Origin: Arthrobacter sp. H16F315
Lineage (GTDB): Bacteria; Actinomycetota; Actinomycetes; Actinomycetales; Micrococcaceae
DNA: 64,000 nt
Assembly: GCF_024124825.1 (NCBI RefSeq)
Contig: NZ_JAMXSS010000002.1
Coordinates: 620,001 to 684,000, forward strand
Direction: 5' to 3'
The notes under the pieces are model-generated. The model ran no database searches, was not told where the DNA came from, and worked only from the letters and a program-made list of their open reading frames with translations. Within the stretch, counting starts at the first letter, position 1. Each line of letters begins with the position of its first letter. The translations under genes were made by a program, and so were the position numbers. Shown one piece after another: positions 8,393-17,939 of this stretch.

Positions 8393-11102
8393 TCAGAGGC
8401 TTTGGACCTTGAATGCCGCGGCGGCCCGAGCGACCCGGCGGTGACGGACCGTTTTGTAGAGCCAGTCCGCAAGCAGCACGGCTGGGATGGCGGCAAGAGC
8501 CACGGCCAGACCGCCGGGCGAGGGCGGGGCTTGGCCCAGCAGCGTTGCCAGCGGCCCGAGGAACAGGAAGACCGCCAACAGTCCCAGCTCCGCCAGCACC
8601 GCCCAGATCAGCAGCCGGTTGCTGAACCAGCCCAGCCGCCACGGCGGCACGCTGGCGCTGCGGCAGGCGAAGGCGTTAGCGAGCTGGGCCAGGACCACTG
8701 AGGTGAACGCGGCTCCGGAGGCGGCCATCAGCACATCCGCCGCGGGCAGTGCCGCCCCGGGGGTCCAGCCCGCACCGAACAGGACAGCGGTGTACGCCGT
8801 CATTTCGAAGAGCGCCTCGACCGGCCCCAGCACTCCGAACACGCGGATCATCAGCCCCCGGTCCATCAGGTGCCGCCGCTCCGGGGGCCGTTTCAGTGTT
8901 CCCTTGCTCGGGGCCTCGCTGCCCAGCGCCAGCGCGGGCAGCAGGTCGGTGCCGATGTCGAGGGCCAGGACCTGCAGCACGCTCAGCGCCAGCGGAAACC
9001 GCCCGCCGGAGAGCGCCCAAATGACAAAGGGAGTAAGTTCGGCGACGTTGTCCGTCAGGTGGTAGGTCAGGAAGCGCCGGATGTTCGCGTAGGTGGCGCG
9101 TCCCTGCTCCACTGCGGCGATGATGGTGGCGAAGTCGTCATCGAGCAGCACCAGGTCCGCCGCCTCCCGGGCCACGTCCGTGCCGCTGCGCCCCATCGCC
9201 ACACCGATATCCGCCTGCCGGAGTGCCGGGCCGTCGTTGACGCCGTCGCCGGTCATTGCCACGACGTGGCCGCGGCGTTGCAGCAGGCGGGCGACCCGGA
9301 GTTTCTGTTCCGGGGTAACCCGGCTGACCACCACCCCGTCGCGGTCCAGCAGCGCGGTCAGGACGGCGTCGTCCTCGGGCAGGTGGTGTCCCTCCAGCAC
9401 AAGCTCCGGGGTTCCGATCAGCCCGGTCTCCCGGGCGATGGCGGCTGCCGTGAAGGCATGGTCTCCGGTAACCATGGCCACTTTGATTCCGGCCCCGCGG
9501 GCCGCCTCGAGCGCCACCCGGACCTCGGCGCGGGGTGGGTCGTGCAGGCCGATCAGCCCCAGCAGCGTCAGTCCGCGTTCAACGTCCTCAAGCTTGAAAT
9601 CGGCGCCGGGCAGGCCAGGCAGGCTCCGCTCGGCGACGGCCAGTACCCGGAGCCCGTGCGAGGCCATCTGGTCGACCATTTGCACGGCGCGGTCGGCGCC
9701 GTCGGCACCGTCCCCGCCCGCCCCGCCACACAGCGGAATCACGGACTCCGGGGCGCCCTTGACGTACAAGGTGGTCCCAGCGATTGCGGATTCCCGCAGC
9801 CGCCGGGGATCGAAGGCGAAGCGGTGCGACACCGCGGGCTCAGCGGGGCGCTGTCCGGTTCCTGCCAGCCGGGCCGCCAGCGCATCGATGGCGGCCTCCA
9901 TCGGATCGCCCTCGACGATCCACTGCCCCTCGTGGAGCACCGCACGGCCCACGGACGCGGCCAGCGCCGCGGTGCTGAGGTGCCCTGCCTCCCCGGTTCC
10001 CGTTCCGGTGACCTCGGCCTCCGGGCCGTACCCTGCGCCGATGATGCTGACCAATCCGGCAGGGGTCCAGACCTCGACGGCGTTCATCCGGTTCTGGGTC
10101 AGGGTCCCGGTCTTGTCCGTGCAGATAAAGGTGGTGGAGCCGAGGGTCTCCACCGCTTCCAGGTTCCGGACGAGTGCGTTGCGCCGCGCCATCCGCTGCG
10201 CCCCCACCGCCAAGGACAGCGTGACCGTCGGCAGCAGGCCCTCGGGCACAAGTGCCACGGCGACCCCGATGGCAAACAGGAAGGCGTCCCGCCAGGAGAT
10301 TCCCACCAAAAGGGAGAGGACAAAAAACAGTACGCCGATGCCCAGTGCCATCGCGGCCGTGATGCGGACGATCCGTTGCAGTTCCCGGGCCAGGGGGCTG
10401 GGCGGCGCCTCGACCTTTCCGGTTAGGGCCGCGATTTCGGCGAGCCGGGTCTTCCCGCCGGTGCTCGCGACCACACCTTCAGCCTGGCCGTTAACCAAAA
10501 AAAGTCCCGCCAAATACGGTGTCGCCGGGGATCTTGGCGAGCGCCTCGCTTTCACCTGTGAGCATCGATTCATCCACGGAACACCCTGCTGCCAACGCCA
10601 GCCGGAGATCCGCCGGGACCCGGTCGCCGGCAACCAGTACGACGGCGTCGTCGGGCACCAGCTCGGTGGCGTGAACCTTGATGATGCGGTTATCCCGCCG
10701 GACCGAGACCATCGCCGGGAGCAGTTCGCGCAGCTTCGCTGCGGCATGCTGAGCGCGCTCCTGCTGGATGTAGGCGAACACTCCGTTCACCAGGATCACA
10801 ACGACGATCGCGATGGCCAACTGCGGCATCCCTGCCAGGTAGGCCAGCACGGAGGCGCACCACAGCAGCACGGCGAAGAAATGCGTGAGTTCGGCCAGCA
10901 GCCTGCGCCAGCCGGGTACCGTGCTGGCCTCCGGGAGCTTGTTCGCCCCGAAGTGTTCCAGCCTCCGGGCGGCCTCCGCCGAACTCAGTCCCGCGACGCC
11001 CGGCACGGCTCCGGCGCTCGGGCCGCCGACGCCGCTCCGTCCGGAAGTGGCCCCCGGCGTCACGGCTCCCCGGAGCCGCTTAGGCGCAACATTGCGGACC
11101 AA
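8393..11102 (-). CDS. Type II cation-transporting P-type ATPase (frameshifted)
   Basis: After repair about 902 residues. The N-terminal cation ATPase domain (LSSAEAARRLEHFGANKLPE), actuator (D-E-S-M-L-T-G-E-S), VALVPEGLLPTVTLSLAVG, ICTDKTGTLTQNRM phosphorylation site, TGDGVNDGPALRQADIG hinge and a C-terminal bundle of six helices match type II pumps. The PEGLLPTVT and NLEAVETLGSTT stretches resemble Na+/K+-ATPase-like and Ca2+ pumps more than H+ pumps. The shift is at the A7 run 10497-10503: as written the protein ends G-G-T-F-F-G, and one base fewer gives G-G-T-F-L-V-N-G-Q and continues. The start is uncertain: TTG at 11102 is the furthest in-frame option before an in-frame stop, and no clear ribosome site is seen. 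It lies 107 bp downstream of ppsA on the same strand. Confidence 0.88.
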
Positions 11103-11276
11103 CCCGGATCAGGTAGCTCATGGCTTGAGGGTGCGCCTCCACGCCCGGCCCACGTTAGGGCCAAAGGTCACGGCGGGTGTGGATGAGGGACTGCCACGAG
11201 GAATCCCGCAGTCACCGAAACGGCTGCACCGGCTCATGGCAGCGGCAATTCGGTCAGGTGGTTGTGAGCCACAAAA

Positions 11277-11301
11277 TGTCAGTTTCCGAAGTCGTCTGCA
11301 C
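11277..11301 (+). repeat. Left terminal inverted repeat of Tn3-like remnant
   Basis: Begins TGTCAGTTTCCG and ends AGTCGTCTGCAC. It pairs with 11977-12001 with four mismatches, all in the outer half. Confidence 0.65.
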
Positions 11302-11499
11302 GGAATGTCCACACTCGTCTGCACGACCCACTAAATGTCCGTAGGGAACGTCCCACGGAACACTTCTCGACCAAGCGGTTTCACTGCCTGGTGGGCATCC
11401 GTCCGCCAGGTAATGCGTGGTGTCGACCCCGCCGTCGCAAATATCTCCGGCATGCACGCTTAGGCTTGTTGTCCAGCCATCCCGTCGACGCCTGCGACG

Positions 11500-11855
11500 G
11501 TGGACAGTAGCGGTGGCCCTGATCTGGCTCAACACGCACGCCCGGAAGAGTTGCTCCTCTTTAACGTCCTGGCCATGGTCGCCGAATTCGAAGCCGACCT
11601 GATCCGCTCACGAACCCGTGAGGGAATGGCCGTCGCCAAGGCGAAGGGCCGCCTGCGGGGGAAGCAGCCCACGCTCTCAAAAAACAGGAAGCGCACCTGG
11701 TCTGCGTACACCGGGCAGGGACCCACACGACCGTGGAACTGGCCGAACTCTTCGCGGTCGCGCGTTCCACCGTCTACGGCACCATCAAACGCGCAGGCGA
11801 CCCCACGGGACCGCTTAGCGTGGAATTTCGTCGGAGCCCCGAGCGAAGGCCTTAA
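11500..11855 (+). pseudogene. Serine resolvase/invertase, C-terminal fragment (truncated, frameshifted)
   Basis: From about 11548 the translation ELLLFNVLAMVAEFEADLI followed by RSRTREGMAVAKAKGR is the long E helix and start of the DNA-binding region of a Tn3-type resolvase. After the A6 run 11679-11684 the frame shifts; with one extra A the chain continues through a helix-turn-helix (TTVELAELFAVARSTVYGTI) and K-R-A to a TAA at 11853. The N-terminal catalytic domain with the nucleophilic serine is missing: upstream codons show no resolvase signature. It cannot be an active recombinase. It lies between the two inverted repeats. Confidence 0.75.
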
Positions 11856-11976
11856 CGCAATAGCCGCAACCGTTCCGTGCAGACATCTTCGATGCAAAAC
11901 GCCGAGTTGCGCAGGCGGGTTCAAGCAACTAAATGTTCAGAGTTGTCTGCACAACCCCGTACTTTAACGGGTGCTT

Positions 11977-12001
11977 GTGCAGACGACTCCGAAAAACGAC
12001 A
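11977..12001 (-). repeat. Right terminal inverted repeat of Tn3-like remnant
   Basis: Read on the minus strand it starts TGTCGTTTTTCGG and ends AGTCGTCTGCAC, matching the left repeat at 21 of 25 positions. Confidence 0.65.
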
Positions 12002-12121
12002 CTCTTGAACGCGCCTGATTGCTTGTAGCGGAAACGGTCCTTTTTGACCGGCGACTGTTCTGGCGCATGGGCGCAGTGAGACCGACGACGCACCTGCTTC
12101 CGATGCATCTAGGGTGGAACT

Positions 12122-12520
12122 ATGGGGGAAACGACACGCGAGCCAATTTCCAATTTGATACCGGGCAGCCGCAGGAGGAATGTCCTCGCGGGGGCGGCCG
12201 TGGCAGCGATCCTCGTCCTCGGTTGGGGCGCCTACGCTGGCACCTTCCTATCGATCGCCGGAGCGCAGAGCTGGTCCGGAATTGCCTGCGATGGCGAATA
12301 CCGGTCGGCCTCCTGCGCCTCTACGTCGGTGTGGCGGCAGTTTGAAATGACTATCACCCTCGCCCAGCTTGTAGCCCTGCCCATCCTGGTCTTCAACGGG
12401 ATCAGACTGGCTTCGGGGGCCTGGTTCGACCGCGGCTGGATGCTATGGCTCGCTGCGGTCCTGCTGATCTGTATCGCCGTGGCTCCTCTGAACAACCCAC
12501 AGCTCAGCTACCTCCCGTAG
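12122..12520 (+). CDS. Small integral membrane protein, unknown function
   Basis: A protein of 132 residues from an ATG after AGGGTGGA. Three hydrophobic helices are visible: ~20-45 (VLAGAAVAAILVLGWGAY), ~75-95 (ITLAQLVALPILVFNGI) and ~105-122 (WMLWLAAVLLICIAVAP). The loop between helices 1 and 2 carries two cysteines (GIACDGEY and SASCAS), possibly a disulfide on the outside. I do not recognise a family. It follows the Tn3-like remnant directly and may belong to the same acquired patch. Confidence 0.65.
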   Translation: MGETTREPISNLIPGSRRRNVLAGAAVAAILVLGWGAYAGTFLSIAGAQSWSGIACDGEYRSASCASTSVWRQFEMTITLAQLVALPILVFNGIRLASGAWFDRGWMLWLAAVLLICIAVAPLNNPQLSYLP

Positions 12521-12816
12521 CCTTACCGTTCCCACCCGGTTCTGCCGGCCTGCCGGGAACAGCCTCAAAAATCGGTCGTTTTGACCGTGGCGCATAGGGC
12601 ACGCGGGGTTCTGTTGATCGAAGCTACGCCATATGAGTTCCGAGCGCCTGGCCTGTGACTTTCGGCGATAAATGGCGGCTTTTTCACGGCGCTATTTGGC
12701 GCTCGGTGCAGCCCGCAAGGGGATCCCTTACCGGGACACCCGGGCTTTACGGATCCGCTTGAGGTATTGGAGGGGCCAACTAGACTCGCTTGAACAACGA
12801 GGTTTGGGGAACCGAT

Positions 12817-13113
12817 ATGAGTACGCCAATAGTGCCGGCCAAAACGTCGACTAATCGACTGAACCGGCTGTCCGTCGCAGCCATCATCTTCGCCGTAATC
12901 GCTGCCTCCGGCGTCTGGATCTTTGGCGCCGCAGTTGTTGCTGTCTTTGCGGTGGGGTCCGGACACATGGCCCTCAGCCAGATTAGGTTGAAGGGAGAAC
13001 GCGGCCGTGGTCTGGCCATTGTTGCCCTGGCCATCGGTTACGGCATCGCCACGTTCGCGTTGATCAATACGTTAATGTTCATTCCCGGCGCGCTCCAGCA
13101 GCTCGTTAGCTAG
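12817..13113 (+). CDS. DUF4190-like small membrane protein
   Basis: A protein of 98 residues. The ATG at 12817 (MSTPIVPAKTSTNRL) was chosen over an upstream in-frame ATG at 12790 because GGGGAA sits at the right distance. Two hydrophobic helices (SVAAIIFAVIAASGVWIFGA and IVALAIGYGIATFALINTLM) flank the polar loop G-H-M-A-L-S-Q-I-R-L-K-G-E-R-G-R-G, a signature of short actinobacterial DUF4190 proteins. Function unknown. Confidence 0.75.
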   Translation: MSTPIVPAKTSTNRLNRLSVAAIIFAVIAASGVWIFGAAVVAVFAVGSGHMALSQIRLKGERGRGLAIVALAIGYGIATFALINTLMFIPGALQQLVS

Positions 13114-13301
13114 CGTCCATCCCGACAAAAGTCCGGCCTAATGAGTGCACGGTAAAGGATCCTTGAGCGGGCGGTGTTTCCGCACACCGACGAACATGCT
13201 GTCCGGATTCCGTAGGGCCGAAAGTCGCCGGTGGCTGGACTAAGCTCCATGCAATGACATTGCGGCGCTGTGTGGTGCCACGTCTATGGGGGTAGAAAAG
13301 C

Positions 13302-14548
13302 GTGAAGCATCAAAGTCTGAGGACTGCCGCAGCGGTGACGGCGGTCCTTTTCCTGGGGGCGGCACCGGCCGTGGCGGCTCCTGCGGAGATTCTCGACGTC
13401 GGCGGGACACCCCTCGGGGTAGTGGTTAGTGCTGATGGGACAGCGTACGTGGGCGATTACGGCGCCGGCGGGATTCGGGTGATACCGCCGGGAGCGTCCC
13501 TGCCTTCGCGCACTCTCAGTACGGGTATCAATGTCTCCGGGATCGCATTGACCCCGGACGGCACGTTGTACGTGTCACAGCAGGACAGCGCCTCGGGTGA
13601 GGCAGGGTGGGTGTCATCCCGGCCGGGGCTGCGGGTGTCGTACGGAGCATTCCGGTGTCGGATGGGACCCATCTGATTGCCGCCGGACCCGATGGGACCG
13701 TCTTCGTTCCGAACCCTGCCGAGGGCACTGTGTCGGTCATCGCACCCAATGGATCGGCGGTGGACCGCATTGTCACGGTCGGGGCCGGCCCGGTGGAAGT
13801 GGCGGGCACGAAGGACGGCACCGCGTTCGTGACGAACCAGTACGGCGGGACGGTCTCGGTGATCCCGGCCGGGGCGAACACCGTCTCGCGGACCATCCAG
13901 GTCAGCTCCACGCCCGGGAGGACAGAGAACCCCCACGGGATCGCCGCCGGCCCGGACGGGACGATCTATGTCACCAACATCAGTTCCAATCACGTCGCCG
14001 TCATCAAACCAGGCGCTGACACCGTGGCATACCGCATCTATGTCCCGGGCGGACCCACGGAGGCCGCCGTCGGGCCCGACGGGACCCTTTACGTGGCCAG
14101 CGCCCTACGTCCCGCCCTGTCCGTAATACCGCCTGGGGCCATAACAGCGGGTCCCTCGATCCCAACGGAGAGCAACCCCGATCACCTCGCGGTAGCTCCG
14201 GACGGGACCATCATCGTAACGACCCCGGGCAGCGGCTTGGCAAACGGTTCCGTGGCCCGCTACGCCACCGCCGCTGCAGTTGCGGCTTCGGCCCCCGCCC
14301 CAGCCTCAGCACCGGTATCCGCCGCGACCCGACCCGGCGACGCGGCGACAACCCCGTGGAGCTCCCCGGCCGGAATCGCTGGAACGGCCGGAGCGGCAGT
14401 TCTCGTCATCGCCCTGCTCATCGTGGCCACGCAGCGCCGGCGAATGGCGTCCTTTCACGACCGCGCCAGCGGGTCAGAGGAACACCCCGCCGATCACCAC
14501 AGCGCAGGTATCTGGAGCGGGCCCGCCGATGCAGGCCAAAGCAAGTGA
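13302..14548 (+). CDS. Surface YVTN-type beta-propeller repeat protein (frameshifted)
   Basis: GTG start after GGGGGTAG. An N-terminal signal peptide (TAAAVTAVLFLGAAPAVAAPA) is followed by repeated ~40-residue blades, each with P-D-G-T-x-Y/F-V and a following V-I-P-P-G or V-I-P-A-G strand (at least seven P/A-D-G-T copies). Then come an Ala/Pro-rich stretch, a C-terminal membrane helix (GTAGAAVLVIALLIVATQ) and a basic stop-transfer R-R-R. This suggests a secreted beta-propeller held at the membrane; such NHL/YVTN propellers usually mediate binding. The frame breaks at GGGTGGG 13605-13611: one additional G joins the two halves into 415 residues. No partner gene is apparent. Confidence 0.82.
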
Positions 14549-14935
<387 letters not shown>

Positions 14936-15019
14936 ATGACCCGGAAGAGCCCTGCTACCGACATCATCATCGGCGGAATCGACACCCACGGACACACCCA
15001 CCACGCAGCCGGACCATGA
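14936..15019 (+). pseudogene. IS110-family transposase, N-terminal stub
   Basis: After GAGG the ATG at 14936 opens M-T-R-K-S-P-A-T-D followed by IIIGGIDTHGHTHHAA, the start of the RuvC-like DEDD domain of IS110 transposases (family pattern G-x-D-x-H-K-x-x-H). After only about 25 codons the match ends and the frame stops at TGA 15017-15019. The rest of the transposase is missing, replaced by the RibD-like fragment. This is a deletion junction, not a point mutation. Confidence 0.7.
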
Positions 15020-15414
15020 GCTCCTACTGGCCGACCGGCGACCAGCAGCCCAACGCCACCTCTGCGGAGATCGAGTTCGCGCGGAACTGGCGGGACACGC
15101 CGAAGGTGGTGTTCTCCTCGACGATCGACAAGGTCGGCTGGAACACCCGCCTGGTCACCGGCGACGCGATCGCCGAGATCACTCGGCTCAAGGCCGGGGA
15201 CGGCGGCCCGATGAGCGTCGGCGGCGCAACGCTCGCCGGGGCGGCCATGCGGGCCGGGCTGATCGACGAATACGCGCTAGCCACCTATCCGGTTCTGGTG
15301 GGCGGAGGCACTTCGTTCTTCACCTCGATGGACAGCTGGGTGAACCTGAACCTGGTGGAGACGCGGACGTTTCCCGGCGGCGTGGTTCTGACCAGGTACG
15401 AGAGGAGGCGCTGA
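15016..15414 (+). pseudogene. RibD/DHFR-like reductase lacking its N-terminus
   Basis: From M-S-S-Y-W-P-T the 132 residues match the C-terminal two thirds of the dihydrofolate-reductase-like RibD C-terminal domain family: FARNWRDTPKVVFSST, then GGPMSVGGATLAGAAM, LIDEYALATYPVLVGGG and the terminal V-V-L-T-R-Y. Family members normally begin about 50 residues earlier with the first strand (V-S-x-D-G-Y) and G-R-x-T-Y-E. Those residues are replaced here by the IS110 stub. The ATG at 15016 overlaps the stub's stop (ATGA), so translation is conceivable, but part of the nucleotide-binding fold is absent. Confidence 0.75.
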
Positions 15415-15735
15415 GCGCGATTACTCCGCGTCCAGACTGCCCTTGGCTTCAGGAAACGCGGCATCTGGCGTGCGCTTGCGACCGAGGTGGCACGATCTGC
15501 CGCCTGCACGTAGACCCGATTTTCTATCAGGATTGGCGGGACGTCGCTTCGTGCCTGCGAAATATCGCGGCGACCACCGCCACGGCCGCGGCACCCATCA
15601 GGGCCTGAACGTTAATTGCCCGACGGCCGTGCGCCCGCTCGTGGCATGTGACGACCCTACCCGCCTTGGTCCCGAAATCAAGTCACAAGGTTGCGGGCGA
15701 AGGTCCCAATAACCCCGAAGCGCCCTAGGTCCCCG
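15415..15735. other. Intergenic stretch without recognisable features
   Basis: About 320 bp between the RibD fragment and the glycosyltransferase. Open frames exist on both strands, but none shows a ribosome site or a recognisable domain. Confidence 0.5.
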
Positions 15736-16530
15736 TCAGTCGTCCGCAGGTAGCTGATGCCTGCCCAGCGTCCGCAGATATGCGGCAAAACCGTGCGGCG
15801 CCCTCGCCTGGATCCGGCCTGAGGTTAGCACTCGCATACTGTCGGTGGCAGTCACGGTGAAAGCGCGGCTCCGAAGGCTTTGCACCAGGGTCCGGTCCTC
15901 GTGCGAGACGAGTTTCGGGAATCCTCCGGCGGCCAGGTAGGCAGAGGCCCTGACACCGAAGTTGGCGCCGTAGATGTGCGGGTGGTCCTCCTCGAAGGGG
16001 TGGCGTTGCAGCCAGCGCCGCAGCAGCTCCGGGTCCATCCCTGCGGGGTCCGGTTCCACCGAACCCAATACGGCGTCGGCTCCGGCCTCGGCGAACTCCA
16101 GCTGGCGGACCAGCCAATGTTCCGGAACCCGCGAGTCGGCATCAGTGTTGGCCAGCCACGTCCGGCCAGCCCACGGCGGCGGGGTCCACCGCTTGCCGGG
16201 CGGCCGCCGCCGGGGTGAGCCGATGCCGGCGGCCCGGGCCCCGGCCGCCCGGCTGGCTCCGGCGCTGTGGAAGTCCACTTCGAGGGCACTAAAACGCCCG
16301 TCCGTGGCAGTGTAGCGTGCCGTGATGCCGGCAGACCCGTCGGTGCAGCCGTCCAGCACAACTGTCACGCCAACTTCCACGTCGGGCCGGATCCGGTGCA
16401 GCGCGTCGGCGGCGCACTGCACCGCCAACAGGGCATCGTCGAGGTGCTGGTCTTCGTTGTGGGCAGGAATCACCACAGCGATCCGGTCGATGCCGCATCC
16501 GCGGGGCAGCGGCAGCGCATGGGCGGCCAT
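15736..16530 (-). CDS. Family 2 glycosyltransferase
   Basis: A protein of 264 residues. The GT-A fold start IAVVIPAHNEDQHLDDAL, the V-V-L-D-G-C-T-D-G-S strand and the Asp motif WLANTDADSRVP (metal/nucleotide-sugar binding) are those of inverting GT2 enzymes, and G-A-N-F-G-V-R and HEDRTLV follow in the acceptor region. A Pro/Arg-rich insert (~105-120) precedes the D-x-D. It has no membrane helix, so it is probably cytosolic. It starts 6 bp after the PIG-L/methyltransferase stop and is the last gene of the three-gene operon. Confidence 0.88.
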   Translation of the reverse strand: MAAHALPLPRGCGIDRIAVVIPAHNEDQHLDDALLAVQCAADALHRIRPDVEVGVTVVLDGCTDGSAGITARYTATDGRFSALEVDFHSAGASRAAGARAAGIGSPRRRPPGKRWTPPPWAGRTWLANTDADSRVPEHWLVRQLEFAEAGADAVLGSVEPDPAGMDPELLRRWLQRHPFEEDHPHIYGANFGVRASAYLAAGGFPKLVSHEDRTLVQSLRSRAFTVTATDSMRVLTSGRIQARAPHGFAAYLRTLGRHQLPADD

Positions 16531-16535
16531 TCCGC

Positions 16536-17939
16536 CTAACCCTCAGGGCCCGGAACGACGGCGGTTTCCAGCGGAGCGGTCAGGACCTCCAGGATGAAGT
16601 CACGTTCGCGATACAGTCCGGCGTCGCTCCAGCCGAGTTGGCGGCGTGCTGCGGCGTGGACTGCGTCGCCGTCGAGCTCCCAGCCGGAGATCGGATGACG
16701 CCAGTGGCACAGGACCAGGGCGCCGCCGGGCAGGAGCGCGGCCTCGACCCGGGCGAACAGCCCGGCCAGCTCACCGGCTGCGAGGTAGTAGCCCACCTCG
16801 GAGACCACAATCAGGTCGAACCGGCCGTCCGGCCACTCCTGCGGGACAGTGAGCTGGCGGGTCCGGGCAGCGGGCAGGTGGTCGAGGCGCCGGGCGGCGT
16901 GGGCCAACGCGGCGCTGCTCGCGTCGACGGCCAGGAACGTGGTGCAGCGTTGTGCGAGTTCCGCGCTGAGCGTCCCGATCGAGCAGCCGATCTCCAGCCC
17001 TGCGGTATATACCTCGCCGGGCAGGGCGGCGAGGGTAAGCGAGCGTTTTCGCTGTTCGTACCAGCTGGTGGTGTACTCCCAGGGGTCGTCGGTTTCGGTG
17101 TGGACAGCATCAAAAACGCCTTCGGCGTCGGCGGCGGCGTAGGCGCCGGTGGCTCCAGTGGGGCGCTGCCAGGCGAACGTCTCAAATGGCCGTTCGAAGT
17201 GGCCCAGGAAGGCCGGCGAAAGCAGCGCCTCGTCCCCTGGCTGACCGGAGAGTGCCTGGACCTGCGACGAGTGGGCAGCCATCGCCGCGGCCTTGGCCCG
17301 TTGTTCCGCTGGATCCAGCGGCAGGCGCAGCCACGACTGCCATGCGGGGTCCGTGGCGTCCGCCCAGAGCCAGTACCAGATGGGGTATTCCAGCAGCCCG
17401 TGGCCGCCGGCATTGGCGGCCTCGGCCGCGGCGGCGCCCAGTTCTTCGTGGTCTGTGTGGCCGTCGTGCCGGTACGGGGCCACGAGCGTAATGCCGGCCG
17501 GAGGCAGCCCCGAGGCGGCAGTTGCCTCGGCGATCGCGCGCTGGAGTGCCGCGCGCAGCTCTTCCCGGTGGTCGGCGAGCCTGCCGTCCGGCAGCCCGAG
17601 GAAACGCCACTCCGATTCCGGCAGCAGGCGCTCGAGAGCACCGCCGAATTCTTTGAGCCGCACGCCGGCGAGCTGTTCCGGCGTCGTGCTGGGAGAGTCC
17701 GGGTGGGAGGACTCCCCGGCCGTGCACAACAGGACAGTGACGCGTGCGCCGAGCCGTTCGAGCCGAGCCATCAGACCGCCGGCACCAAGGGATTCGTCGT
17801 CCGGATGCGCGGCCAGGACAATAAACACCCGGCCGGCACCCTCCCCCGGCTCAAGCAGCAGCTCCGGCTGGGCAACCAGCCCGCTGGCCGCCCAGGCGGC
17901 CTCGCTGGTCCCGGCGTCCTGATGGGTGAAGCTCACCAT
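16536..17939 (-). CDS. PIG-L deacetylase fused to SAM-dependent methyltransferase
   Basis: A protein of 467 residues. Residues ~38-230 are a LmbE/PIG-L N-acetylglucosamine deacetylase domain: VLAAHPDDESLGAGGL carries the zinc motif A-H-P-D-D-E, with a distal Y-R-H-D-G-H-T-D-H-E as the third ligand region. Residues ~275-440 are a class I methyltransferase of the NodS type, with LEIGCSIGTLSAELA as motif I and FDLIVVSEVGYYL as the post-I region. Known PIG-L domains deacetylate GlcNAc-containing substrates (MshB, Mca), and NodS methylates the freed amine of chitooligosaccharides, so deacetylation followed by N-methylation in one protein is plausible. The start overlaps the upstream gene by 7 bp. 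Confidence 0.9.
   Translation of the reverse strand: MVSFTHQDAGTSEAAWAASGLVAQPELLLEPGEGAGRVFIVLAAHPDDESLGAGGLMARLERLGARVTVLLCTAGESSHPDSPSTTPEQLAGVRLKEFGGALERLLPESEWRFLGLPDGRLADHREELRAALQRAIAEATAASGLPPAGITLVAPYRHDGHTDHEELGAAAAEAANAGGHGLLEYPIWYWLWADATDPAWQSWLRLPLDPAEQRAKAAAMAAHSSQVQALSGQPGDEALLSPAFLGHFERPFETFAWQRPTGATGAYAAADAEGVFDAVHTETDDPWEYTTSWYEQRKRSLTLAALPGEVYTAGLEIGCSIGTLSAELAQRCTTFLAVDASSAALAHAARRLDHLPAARTRQLTVPQEWPDGRFDLIVVSEVGYYLAAGELAGLFARVEAALLPGGALVLCHWRHPISGWELDGDAVHAAARRQLGWSDAGLYRERDFILEVLTAPLETAVVPGPEG

Larger units (their letters stand above)
11277..12001. mobile_element. Tn3-like transposon remnant (725 bp)
   Basis: Bounded by inverted repeats of 25 bp (21 of 25 identical), both starting TGTC and ending in the shared core AGTCGTCTGCAC. 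Inside is a fragment of a serine resolvase and additional copies of the GTCTGCAC motif (11317-11324, 11944-11951). No transposase gene is left. Terminal repeats enclosing a resolvase gene suggest a Tn3-family relic or a resolvase-only derivative. I did not find convincing 5-bp target duplications. Confidence 0.6.

Noticed and set aside
8870..10426. Plus-strand frame of 518 codons across the cation ATPase
   Set aside because: Mirrors the codon structure of the opposite gene, no domain signature, no ribosome site.
9093..11186. Plus-strand frame of 697 codons across the cation ATPase
   Set aside because: Antisense shadow; Ser/Arg/Pro-rich nonsense with no family features.
11254..11535. Minus-strand frame at the left end of the Tn3-like remnant
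   Set aside because: No start signal and it reads across the inverted repeat; the plus strand carries the recognisable resolvase fragment.
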